Assembly (NCBI GenBank): GCA_020056155.1
Contig: JAGVII010000665.1
Coordinates: 1 to 9,735 of the forward strand
Length of the DNA stretch: 9,735 nt
Source: Afipia sp.
GTDB lineage: Bacteria > Pseudomonadota > Alphaproteobacteria > Rhizobiales > Xanthobacteraceae
Reading direction: 5' to 3'
Notes under the pieces: model-generated
Databases searched by the model: none
Told to the model about the DNA's origin: nothing
Seen by the model: only the letters and a program-made list of their open reading frames with translations
Shown: piece by piece, positions 1 through 5,627 of the stretch
How the letters are laid out: every line of letters starts with the position of its first letter
Numbering within the stretch: the first letter of the stretch is position 1
Position numbers and translations under genes: made by a program

Positions 1-1
1 C

Positions 2-409
2 TGCGAGGGCCAGGACATCTCGCCGCCGCTCGCGTGGTCCGGCGTCCCTGCCGAGGCGAAGAGCCTGGTCCTGATCGTCGACGACCCCGACGCCCCTGAC
101 CCCGCCGCGCCGAAAATGACCTACGTGCATTGGCTGCTGTACAACATCCCGACCAGCGCGAATTCGCTGGCGGAAGACGTGCAGCAACTTCCGCCGGGGA
201 CACTCGCGGGACTCAACGACTGGCGCCGCGCCGACTACGGCGGCCCCTGCCCGCCCATCGGCCGCCATCGTTACTTCCACAAGCTCTACGCACTCGACAC
301 GGCGCTACCCGACCTGCACAATCCGACCAAGGCCGCGCTCGAAGCCCGGATGAAAGGCCATGTCATCGCCCAGACCGAACTCCTCGGCACCTACCAGAAA
401 CGCAGGTAA
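2..409 (+). CDS. YbhB/YbcL-family PEBP (Raf kinase inhibitor-like) protein, 5' truncated by window edge
   Basis: The reading frame is open from base 2 to a TAA at 407-409 and the start lies outside the window, so about 135 C-terminal residues are seen. Family signatures of phosphatidylethanolamine-binding proteins appear in order: CEGQDISPPLAW near the left edge, the ligand-pocket motif DDPDAPDP, then HWLLYNIP, GGPCPP and GRHRYFHKLYALD, and a C-terminal GHVIAQTELLGTYQ helix. Bacterial members are about 150-200 aa, soluble or periplasmic, and bind anionic or phospholipid-like ligands; their physiological role is poorly defined. The next gene starts 6 bp after the stop and is probably co-transcribed. 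The family call is firm; the ligand is unknown. Confidence 0.93.
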   Translation, partial: CEGQDISPPLAWSGVPAEAKSLVLIVDDPDAPDPAAPKMTYVHWLLYNIPTSANSLAEDVQQLPPGTLAGLNDWRRADYGGPCPPIGRHRYFHKLYALDTALPDLHNPTKAALEARMKGHVIAQTELLGTYQKRR

Positions 410-415
410 AGACTC

Positions 416-622
416 ATGAAACACATGACCTACGAACAGCACCTCGACGAAGTCACCACGCTCATCACCGAGAAATACGACCTCACCGACGAAGCCGCCA
501 TCGCCATGGTCATGCGCGCCCAGGGCGACGGCTACTTCAGCGGCCACGACGACGACCCGAAGATCTGCACGCTCGACCGCGCGCACGAAGACGCGCGGTT
601 CGTGTTCAAGAAATACAAATAG
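416..622 (+). CDS. Small conserved-looking hypothetical protein (68 aa)
   Basis: This short acidic, soluble protein begins MKHMTYEQHLDEVTTLI and has no signal peptide or membrane segment. It looks like two or three helices, with a central YFSGHDDDP turn and a C-terminal ERAH-like segment (LDRAHEDARFVFKKY). It starts 6 bp after the PEBP stop, with an AGG at 404-406 as a weak ribosome-binding site, which favours the ATG at 416 over the one at 425. The tight spacing and balanced amino-acid composition argue for a real gene. I do not recognise a named domain and assign no function. Confidence 0.72.
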   Translation: MKHMTYEQHLDEVTTLITEKYDLTDEAAIAMVMRAQGDGYFSGHDDDPKICTLDRAHEDARFVFKKYK

Positions 623-630
623 GCTGCGTG

Positions 631-656
631 GAGCCGTACTACCACGGCTAACTTTC
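631..656 (+). repeat. REP-like hairpin element, copy 1
   Basis: A perfect 6-bp stem, AGCCGT (632-637) and ACGGCT (644-649), has a 6-nt loop ACTACC and is followed by AACTTTC. The unit recurs at 5921-5946 (same strand, 26 of 28 positions identical over 631-658) and at 8467-8492 (opposite strand). It lies 8 bp after the stop of the rightward gene and 14 bp before the stop of the convergent leftward gene, a typical place for REP elements. There is no T-tract, so it is not a classical intrinsic terminator. Confidence 0.7.
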
Positions 657-670
657 GCAACGACGGCAAT

Positions 671-883
671 CTAGCCGACGACCCGGATCTCGTCGTCCGC
701 CACCTTCACCACCTGATTGCCGCGGATCTTGCATCCCTTCCGCGTTTCGACGACACCATCGACGCTGACGTCACCCGCCGCGATCATCGCCTTGGCGGCG
801 CCCCCCGAAGGCGCAAGCGCAAGCAGCTTGAGGAGGACGTGCAACTCGACGAAGTCCTTGTCGAGCTGGAAGGTGTACGTCAC
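671..883 (-). CDS. S4-domain RNA-binding protein, YbcJ type
   Basis: This 70-aa protein is essentially one S4 RNA-binding fold: FVELHVLLKLLALAPSGG, KAMIAAGDVSVDGVVETRK, then a basic GCKIRGNQVVKV hairpin. The pattern GDVSVDGxVExRKxCKI matches E. coli YbcJ-type proteins, which are about the same length and are thought to bind structured RNA, perhaps rRNA. The start is a GTG at 883-881 that overlaps the TGA of the upstream gene (GTGA), so translation is probably coupled; GAG about 6 nt upstream is a modest ribosome-binding site. The stop is TAG. Family assignment is strong; the RNA target is unknown. Confidence 0.9.
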   Translation of the reverse strand: MTYTFQLDKDFVELHVLLKLLALAPSGGAAKAMIAAGDVSVDGVVETRKGCKIRGNQVVKVADDEIRVVG

Positions 884-1176
884 ATCTCGGCGGCGCTTGC
901 GCCACGGGACGGCTGCGGTCGAGCGAGTGACTTGTGCGCATCACCCTCGGTAAGCAGGGCCAACGCCGCTTGCGCATGTTCCGCCGCGGTCCGCCCCAGG
1001 CTCGTCAAATACCCGCCATCCACCTGGGTGAGCAGCCCCTTGCCATGCAAACGACTTGTGGCAGCGATGACCGCCGCGTCGGCCGTCTTGTGAACCTTGA
1101 CCCCGATCTGATTGCAGGCAAGGTCGAAACGAATCAGCGTGTTCAGTTCATCTACCAGATCAGACGTATATGGCAC
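880..1176 (-). CDS. TIGR02647 family small protein (98 aa)
   Basis: The start MPYTSDLVDELNTLIRFDL and the segment GIKVHK-like VKVHKTADAAVIAATSRLHGKGLLTQVDGGYLTSLGRTAAEHAQAAL (about residues 25-72) match the conserved hypothetical family TIGR02647. The helix-turn-helix/wing-like pattern (RLHGKGLLTQVDGGYLTSLG) suggests a small winged-helix protein, possibly DNA-binding; this is inference. The start is GTG at 1176-1174 behind AAAGGG with about 6-nt spacing. The C-terminal 25 residues (after LLTEG) are low-complexity and extend past the family core. It is the first gene of a coupled pair with the S4 protein. A 55-bp repeat ends 17 bp upstream of its start. Confidence 0.85.
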   Translation of the reverse strand: MPYTSDLVDELNTLIRFDLACNQIGVKVHKTADAAVIAATSRLHGKGLLTQVDGGYLTSLGRTAAEHAQAALALLTEGDAHKSLARPQPSRGASAAEM

Positions 1177-1192
1177 CGCGAACCCTTTCTCA

Positions 1193-1247
1193 ATAGGAAC
1201 GGCAAGGCGAATGCCGATTTTACGCCGCCTTCCGGGATCCAGCCGGT
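1193..1247. repeat. 55-bp dispersed repeat, copy 1
   Basis: This unit (ATAGGAACGGCAAGGCGAAT... to ...CCGGT) recurs in the same orientation at 4078-4132 with only two mismatches (T/C at the 19th base, G/A at the 50th). It can form a bulged hairpin: GGAA, GGC and GGCG on the left arm pair with CGCC, GCC and TTCC on the right arm around an AT-rich loop. Similarity stops abruptly at both ends. It sits directly upstream of the TIGR02647 gene and about 60 bp beyond the 3' end of the secreted-protein gene. It may be a small MITE- or REP-type element, or a recombination scar. Confidence 0.85.
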
Positions 1248-1307
1248 TTGCCGACCAAACCTCCTGCCGAAAGAGTGGTACGGACCACAGGGGTTAGATC
1301 ACGCTCC

Positions 1308-1784
1308 CTATTGCTTGGAGCAGTCCGCGATACGCCCCAACATGGGTTCATAAAGCTGCTTACTGATTGCCCAGCAATTCTTCTTCCCGTGTTGCATTGC
1401 ACGATCCTGGGCATCGCTCTTGTCCGTCGCTTTGAGTACTACGCTATGGCGCGACTTCCCACATAGAAACTCGCAGCGCCATTCTGAAGCTTGAGAAGAT
1501 CGTGACGATTCGCCAGGTCCGTTACCTGAGCTACCGCTGCTGCTCGTGCTCATCGAGGCACGACGGCGTCCGACGTCTGTGTTGTGGCGCTCGCCGTGGT
1601 ACTCAACTTCCTTGTTTACGTTGTCTGCAACACCCGAGGCTGTGAAGTGGGTTGTGCGATTGGGACCAGCACTTACCAATTCGTCGAACTGAATTGGCTT
1701 ATCGCCTGCCTTGTTTGCGGCCCATGCAGGTATCCCTTGCGCGAGAAAAACCATACCTATGACAAAAGCAGTTCTGAGAAACAT
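1308..1784 (-). CDS. Secreted Ser-rich/cysteine-containing protein of unknown function (158 aa)
   Basis: A clear Sec signal peptide begins MFLRTAFVIGMVFLAQG and probably ends at AWA|AN (residues 22/23). The mature part has a polar N-terminal half, a Ser/Gly-rich linker at about 77-99, and a C-terminal domain (about 102-158) with four cysteines at 104, 108, 137 and 155 that could form two disulfides. The start chosen is ATG at 1784, because GGAG stands 8 nt upstream; an ATG at 1802, overlapping the upstream stop as ATGA, has no ribosome-binding site. It is the second gene of a two-gene unit with the lipoprotein. I recognise no family. Being encoded with an envelope lipoprotein suggests a periplasmic or secreted partner (inference). 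Confidence 0.8.
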   Translation of the reverse strand: MFLRTAFVIGMVFLAQGIPAWAANKAGDKPIQFDELVSAGPNRTTHFTASGVADNVNKEVEYHGERHNTDVGRRRASMSTSSSGSSGNGPGESSRSSQASEWRCEFLCGKSRHSVVLKATDKSDAQDRAMQHGKKNCWAISKQLYEPMLGRIADCSKQ

Positions 1785-1798
1785 GTTCGATACTCCAC

Positions 1799-3667
1799 TC
1801 ATTCGACGGGGGTGATGGACGCCACTTCGGCGGTGGCCACGGGATCACTTAACAATTGAATTGCGGTGAAGCCGCCCATAGAGCCGCTTTGGAAGTAACC
1901 AAATTCCTGTGCTCCAAAGTCGAAGGGGACGCGCCCTTGGTAGTCAGGCGGAGAAAGTCGCACCGTCACCATCTTCGATCCGGATCTCGGTTCCTGCACA
2001 TTCTTGTTGCCCAGGAATGTCGAGCGCTGCGTGTTCAGTCTCTCGGCTTTCCAAGCCAGATTTATCGTTACCTGATATGTGCCGTAGCGTAGCTTCAGTG
2101 GCGAAGCCTTGTTTTGTTTGATTTCAAGGTAACCCCGTAGTGGTTGCCTGACGGTTGCCGTGAAATTGGCAAATACGCCCATGTTCTCCTTGGCATTTCC
2201 TTCAGCCGACACGCGCTCGAAGTGTCCATCAAGATCAAATAGCCGCCCGGGAGACTTGGTAACCGCCGCTGCGGCTTGCTCCAGTGCCAAGCGGTCATCG
2301 GTTGATTTGACAAAACCTTGGCCGCCTTGCAGCAGGGAGACGTCTTGGGTGAGCTTGTAAAGCCGGAGTATGGGAGGGAACTCGCGACGTGCCATGTAGT
2401 CGCGCTTAAGGCGATCAGTAGCCTGCCGTTTGAGTTCGGGCGTCGCGAATTCATCCGTCAGCATGGCCTCGCGTTGTGCGTCGGTGCCTTGGACAATTCG
2501 CTCGGCAAGGCGCTCGTGCAAATATTGCTCGGCGGCCGCCATGCCGTCCTGTGAAGCTTGACTTTCCGGCTGCCCAGCGTCGACCTTGTGGCTTTTCAGG
2601 AACGCACGCAGTTCGTCAGCGTCCATCTTCGATAGCATGGAGCGTTCCTCTACTGGTGCGCGAGTTTGAATCAGCCTGTTCAACTCGGCATTCCACGCGG
2701 CGGGCATGTTGGTGCGTCCAGCGGCTAGTCGGCGCCGCAGATCAAGCAGCGGTATCCGCGAAAGTTCAGCCAATTCAGTAGCCTTCTTCTCGTCCCGAAG
2801 GCGCTTCGCGTCATCCAGACGTACGCTATGTGAGTCACCATCGTACTTGGCGATGAAGCGCTCCGCACTGGCCCAGTCGGTGATGGCTGCGAACGATTTG
2901 CGTTCTGCTTCTGTATGAAGAACCGAGATTTGTGCTCGCGCTTTATCCAATATTCCGTCCGGATCCTCGCCTTGATGCTGTTCGAGTAGCCGTGTCAGTG
3001 CGTCCTCGTTCCCCTGCGCGCGTGCAAACGCATCACGGCGGAGAATGCGTTTGGCCACTGCTTGTTGCGTGACGCAATAGTTGGGACCGACAGCGCCAAA
3101 GTGATCCAGCCAGTCTTGAGCAGCTTGTACCGAGCTGTCTATCGATACACCGCCTCCACACGACTTGGCCAGTTGGATACGAGCATCTGGAACCAGGTTC
3201 ATCGGGTCGACCTTGCCGTATGTCGCGATGAATGAACGATATTGATCGGCCGTTTTTGCCAATACAAATTCATCGTATTGACGAATCGTGGCTTTTACGA
3301 GATTGAACGAGGTATCCCAGTCCGCACATTTTCTCGTGGCCTCCTGACGGATCCTTTGGTCGGCGTTGCTTTTTTCACGCGCGCAATACTCCTTCATGCG
3401 TTGCAAACCATTTCGCTCACCCGCTATGCATTGAGAGCGCATCGACTTGAGATCTGTTCCTCTTGAGAACGGTTCCGAAATATATAGATCGCAATACTCG
3501 ATAATTTCCTGCTCATTGCGTGGATGGAGATTTTTATAGACCGAGGGCCGGACAGCCCGAGTTCCATCGTGTCGGGTGACATACCCCGGCGCTGCACAAC
3601 CAGCGGTGAGGCCGCCAAGTAGCAGGCTGGTGAACAAGTACAAAACGGTTGTTGGGCGAAATGCCAT
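1799..3667 (-). CDS. Large helical-repeat lipoprotein of unknown function (622 aa)
   Basis: The N-terminus MAFRPTTVLYLFTSLLLGG runs into a lipobox LTAGC with Cys24 followed by Ala, so this is a lipoprotein, probably sorted to the outer membrane. Residues about 50-490 are helical and charged. Several segments look like a degenerate repeat with the pattern F/LL-x3-Y/H-x3-DP-x2-L-x3-A-x3-L: about 139-168 (YRSFIATYGKVDP), 215-247 (LTRLLEQHQGEDP) and 261-292 (AERFIAKYDGDS). The last ~125 residues, from FANFTATVRQPL, look beta-rich and form a separate domain. The start ATG at 3667 has GGGAG 8 nt upstream; the longer frame from 3700 has no ribosome-binding site and would bury the signal peptide. GC is lower than in the flanking core genes. 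No known family is recognised; a TPR-like scaffold is a guess. Confidence 0.85.
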   Translation of the reverse strand: MAFRPTTVLYLFTSLLLGGLTAGCAAPGYVTRHDGTRAVRPSVYKNLHPRNEQEIIEYCDLYISEPFSRGTDLKSMRSQCIAGERNGLQRMKEYCAREKSNADQRIRQEATRKCADWDTSFNLVKATIRQYDEFVLAKTADQYRSFIATYGKVDPMNLVPDARIQLAKSCGGGVSIDSSVQAAQDWLDHFGAVGPNYCVTQQAVAKRILRRDAFARAQGNEDALTRLLEQHQGEDPDGILDKARAQISVLHTEAERKSFAAITDWASAERFIAKYDGDSHSVRLDDAKRLRDEKKATELAELSRIPLLDLRRRLAAGRTNMPAAWNAELNRLIQTRAPVEERSMLSKMDADELRAFLKSHKVDAGQPESQASQDGMAAAEQYLHERLAERIVQGTDAQREAMLTDEFATPELKRQATDRLKRDYMARREFPPILRLYKLTQDVSLLQGGQGFVKSTDDRLALEQAAAAVTKSPGRLFDLDGHFERVSAEGNAKENMGVFANFTATVRQPLRGYLEIKQNKASPLKLRYGTYQVTINLAWKAERLNTQRSTFLGNKNVQEPRSGSKMVTVRLSPPDYQGRVPFDFGAQEFGYFQSGSMGGFTAIQLLSDPVATAEVASITPVE

Positions 3668-3693
3668 CCTGATATCTCCCTGAGAATCCTGCC

Positions 3694-3708
3694 TAGACAT
3701 GATGTCTA
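3694..3708. promoter_or_regulatory. 15-bp palindrome upstream of the lipoprotein gene, candidate operator
   Basis: TAGACAT and ATGTCTA form a perfect inverted repeat around a single central base. It lies 27 bp upstream of the lipoprotein ATG and 14 bp upstream of its ribosome-binding site. The position and symmetry suit a dimeric repressor site or an mRNA leader hairpin. I see no convincing -35/-10 pair around it, so regulation is inferred from symmetry only. Confidence 0.4.
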
Positions 3709-3806
3709 AAACCGGGTTCGTCAGTTACTTGGTTCGATGGGAACTACTGTTGGTGATCAAGGAATCAAGCGCCGGGAAGATGAAACATCGGATCTTGACT
3801 TCAAGA

Positions 3807-3822
3807 AACCGGAGCGCCGGTT
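3807..3822. repeat. Perfect palindrome AACCGG-AGCG-CCGGTT
   Basis: Six-base arms surround a 4-nt centre. A second, outer pair of arms, TTCAAG (3800-3805) and CTTGAA (3832-3837), brackets it. The same arms AACCGG/CCGGTT recur around a 3-nt centre at 4967-4981. This could be a protein-binding site or a hairpin in the operon leader; there is no T-tract. Confidence 0.45.
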
Positions 3823-3851
3823 CAAATTCTCCTTGAACGAGCGGCAGCTGT

Positions 3852-3873
3852 ATGCCCCCTATTTAGGGGGCAT
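3852..3873. repeat. 22-bp perfect palindrome with G/C-block arms
   Basis: The arms ATGCCCCCTA (3852-3861) and TAGGGGGCAT (3864-3873) are perfectly complementary around a 2-nt TT centre. Ten uninterrupted paired bases are unlikely by chance. It lies about 185 bp upstream of the lipoprotein ATG in a gene-free stretch. It has no run of T on either side, so a terminator is unlikely; an operator, cruciform or repeat-element core is possible. Confidence 0.6.
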
Positions 3874-4077
3874 GTGAGCAATTCTCGGAAACAGACTTGT
3901 AGCCCATGAATGGTGTCACGGCCATTGATTGGCACCGGCAACTGAGGCCGCTGGCGATCCAGTCGTGAGAGATACCCCAAACTTCCTGATCGTTTCCGAT
4001 CGAGGACTTCGAGAGGGGGAAACAATGGGCCCGTGGCACACCTCGGCGAGCTCAGTCTGACCCCGATTACTTGGACG

Positions 4078-4132
4078 ATAGGAACGGCAAGGCGAACGCC
4101 GATTTTACGCCGCCTTCCGGGATCCAACCGGT
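4078..4132. repeat. 55-bp dispersed repeat, copy 2
   Basis: This is identical to 1193-1247 except at two positions and lies in the same orientation. Together the two copies bracket the 622-aa lipoprotein and 158-aa secreted-protein genes. The copy begins 9 bp after the TCTGACCCCGATTA motif and lies 87 bp beyond the stop of the 132-aa protein gene. The same bulged hairpin can form. Confidence 0.85.
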
Positions 4133-4141
4133 AACCTCGAT

Positions 4142-4157
4142 CCGCCGGTATTGGCGG
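4142..4157 (-). terminator. Short hairpin downstream of the 132-aa protein gene
   Basis: CCGCC (4142-4146) and GGCGG (4153-4157) pair around a 6-nt loop, about 60 bp beyond the leftward stop at 4219. There is no U-tract on the leftward transcript, so intrinsic termination is only possible, not shown. Confidence 0.25.
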
Positions 4158-4218
4158 TCATTGCAAACTGGACGCGTTGCTGCCGCCCGTTCTGCCTGGG
4201 GCCGCAATCCCCGTATCG

Positions 4219-4617
4219 CTAGGCGGCCCAGCCAAACGAGGCATCGAGAACTCCATCCGGAGGCTGGATGCCAGCAAGCTCGCAACAGCGTCCCACAGGC
4301 CCGGAAGGGAAACTCTCCCTAAGCTCATGGAACCGCTCCGGGCCCAGCACCGTATTGAGTTCTGTCGCCGCCCCGATCGCGTTGTCATCCGCACCCAGTC
4401 TGCGGCGCCTCTCCCTCAGCGTCATTACCGCCTCCAAGACCGTCTCGGAGAGCTCCGCGCCCATCGCACGCGCCTTGTCGGCCGCCTCCTTGGGATTGAA
4501 GGGCGGGAGCGCCCCCGGATCGGACATCTCGTCCAGCATCTTTTTGAGCAGCGGAATCTTGCACTCGTCCCCTTCACAGTTGATCTCAGTGACGTTCACG
4601 GAATCAGTGGTTTCCAT
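4219..4617 (-). CDS. Orphan hypothetical protein (132 aa)
   Basis: The ATG at 4617 has an excellent ribosome-binding site, AAGGAG, 6 nt upstream. The frame stays open further upstream, but that part has no translation signal. The protein is soluble and acidic at the start (METTDSVNVTEINCEGDECK, with Cys14 and Cys19). A mid-section with PPFNPKEAADKA leads into a helix ending in a basic run RERRRRLG (about 68-75), and the end has a CC pair at 111-112 and GVLDASFGW. There is no signal peptide or membrane segment. I recognise no family. The opposite strand also has a long frame, but that one is Arg/His-rich and lacks a good start. Confidence 0.7.
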   Translation of the reverse strand: METTDSVNVTEINCEGDECKIPLLKKMLDEMSDPGALPPFNPKEAADKARAMGAELSETVLEAVMTLRERRRRLGADDNAIGAATELNTVLGPERFHELRESFPSGPVGRCCELAGIQPPDGVLDASFGWAA

Positions 4618-4991
4618 TTTTCGCTCCTTCAAGAGACGGCGACGCAAAGTGATCGCCCGGCTATTCGCCTTATCAGTCGATTGTTCCGTATGGCGCATCG
4701 CCGGGCTGCACATGCCGGCTGTGTTGTAGAAAATGACCATAACGACAACATGAACTACACGCGTGGCCAAGCCCGCGTTACGCCATTGAGTCTCGTCGCT
4801 TAACGAGCGTGGGTCTGTTTGCTGCCGTACATAACTGGGCTTGATCAGCTATCCGGCGGAAGTTCGGCCTTTCCGGCCGTTGATCAAGCTTCTGCTGTCA
4901 GGCGGCTATGTGCCCGAAGCGGACGTCGGCTCGGTGGGAAGGCGGACGCTCAGGAGCGTTCGACGTAACCGGCGTCCGGTTAACTGGACTT
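4618..4991. other. Intergenic region with several inverted repeats
   Basis: No supported gene is present. The first ~180 bp should hold the promoter of the leftward 132-aa gene, but I cannot identify one with confidence. The remainder is GC-rich and structured: a 9-bp stem at 4839-4889, the palindrome ACGCTC-AG-GAGCGT at 4946-4959 and AACCGG-CGT-CCGGTT at 4967-4981. A short near-repeat begins TAACTGG(G/A)CTTG at both 4832 and 4981. A box GCTTAAC at 4798-4804 fits the integron consensus RYYYAAC. Confidence 0.5.
4839..4889. repeat. Long inverted repeat (9-bp arms) with an internal secondary stem
   Basis: GCTTGATCA (4839-4847) and TGATCAAGC (4881-4889) are perfect complements. The 33-nt loop contains CCGGCGGAA and TTTCCGG, which can pair imperfectly, so a long cruciform-like structure is possible. 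It lies on the 3' side of the AT-rich leftward gene and could be part of a recombination site or a REP-type element. Confidence 0.5.
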
Positions 4992-5000
4992 GTTAGCCAT
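4979..5000 (-). other. Candidate attC-like half site at the 3' end of the AT-rich gene
   Basis: On the minus strand the stop of the AT-rich gene is followed at once by ATGGCTAACAAGTCCAGTTA. CTAAC followed by AAGTCC is how many integron attC sites begin (R'' box and spacer), and its inverse GTTAGCC resembles the R' box. A complete attC needs a matching L'-R' half 60-140 bp on, which I cannot find; the nearest box of the right form (GTTAAGC on the minus strand, 4804-4798) would make a site of about 200 bp. It is a resemblance, possibly a decayed site. Confidence 0.35.
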
Positions 5001-5001
5001 T

Positions 5002-5601
5002 TCATTTGACAAAATATTTTTCTGCTTCAATTAAAAATGACTCATAGAATGACAGCCCCATTTCAGCCATGCCAATGACATTATTTGGATCAATTTCTTT
5101 TGCCATATGGCTAGTTGGCACATTGTATGTGACCCCTCTATTTACTACAGGTAATAGCCGGGTTTTTTCTGGGCTGAAGTGCAATATAACTTCAGCATCT
5201 GGATCATTTGACGTTGTTTCGATATGGACCCGAGTTTCATTTACTGCAACCTTATTTAGCGCGATCCATCCATTGGCATCACTGAGTTTAAGACCGATTC
5301 TTAGCTCTGCTGGAATGTTTTGCGTAATATCACTAACTGTATGTTCGTCCGCACCTCTGGCATTCGTTAGATACTTAAGTAAAGAGTCTTCTTTTCTAGA
5401 TTTTGTATATTTGCCCTTCCATCCGTCCCATTTTGGACTTCTCTTATAGTGATCCTGAGCTTTATTCCATGCACGCTCCAATTTAGACAAAAACGTCTTC
5501 CACTCATTTTCAAATTCTTCGTAAGATTTGGCTGATTTCATTCTCTCAATTGCTAGCCTTGCATCCTCTAATTCCATTGAGGGCTTTGAGTATGGTTTCA
5601 T
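5002..5601 (-). CDS. AT-rich accessory protein with HEPN-like R-x4-H motif (199 aa)
   Basis: GC is near 40%, far below the flanking genes, and codon use follows, so recent acquisition is likely. The N-terminal ~90 residues are strongly helical (LEDARLAIERMKSAKS, FENEWKTFLSKLERAW, SLLKYLTNARGADEH) and end with Arg82-GADE-His87. That R-x4-H signature after a helix is the catalytic pattern of HEPN RNases. The C-terminal half (about 100-160) is beta-like, with a last helix to Lys199. There is no signal peptide or membrane segment. The start ATG at 5601 has only a weak GAGA upstream. The gene fills a 636-bp interval bounded by 9-bp inverted repeats, as a gene cassette would. HEPN nuclease or defence function is inference from one motif; the gene itself is well supported. 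Confidence 0.8.
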   Translation of the reverse strand: MKPYSKPSMELEDARLAIERMKSAKSYEEFENEWKTFLSKLERAWNKAQDHYKRSPKWDGWKGKYTKSRKEDSLLKYLTNARGADEHTVSDITQNIPAELRIGLKLSDANGWIALNKVAVNETRVHIETTSNDPDAEVILHFSPEKTRLLPVVNRGVTYNVPTSHMAKEIDPNNVIGMAEMGLSFYESFLIEAEKYFVK

Positions 5602-5618
5602 GAGCGTCTCTATGAAAA

Positions 5619-5627
5619 ATGGCTAAC
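5619..5627 (-). other. Boundary repeat upstream of the AT-rich gene
   Basis: ATGGCTAAC here is the exact inverse of GTTAGCCAT at 4992-5000. On the minus strand it reads GTTAGCCAT, 18 bp before the gene's ATG, the short distance normal for an integron cassette. Allowing a 2-nt gap, the match extends to TTCAT on the inner side. Base composition changes sharply just outside it. Confidence 0.45.

Larger units (their letters stand above)
3709..4077. other. Intergenic region rich in palindromes, no gene seen
   Basis: No open frame here has a ribosome-binding site or a protein-like composition. The stretch should hold the promoter of the leftward lipoprotein operon, but no strong sigma70 pair stands out. 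It contains two perfect palindromes (listed separately). It also carries TCTGACCCCGATTA at about 4055-4068, the inverse of an AATCGGGGTCAGA motif I remember as common in proteobacterial dispersed intergenic repeats. The pattern suggests accumulated small repeat elements. Confidence 0.5.

Noticed and set aside
130..651. 173-codon frame overlapping the PEBP and 68-aa genes
   Set aside because: It is dominated by Arg, His and Pro and is out of frame with the recognised PEBP motifs.
1090..1120. TTGACCCCGATCTGATT as a dispersed-repeat end
   Set aside because: It lies inside the TIGR02647 coding frame and encodes its conserved QIGVKV segment.
4067..4285. Short leftward frame encoding GWIPEGGVKSAFALPFLS across the 55-bp repeat
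   Set aside because: The frame in the other repeat copy continues differently and is not joined to any gene, so it is probably a non-coding repeat read through by chance.
4177..4803. Long rightward reading frame (208 codons) opposite the 132-aa gene
   Set aside because: It is Arg/His-rich, has no convincing ribosome-binding site and lies antisense to a gene with a perfect AAGGAG site and balanced composition.
4798..4998. A complete integron attC site
   Set aside because: The boxes GCTTAAC and GTTAGCC are about 200 bp apart, longer than usual, and are not well complementary. Only the cassette-like boundary is kept as a candidate.
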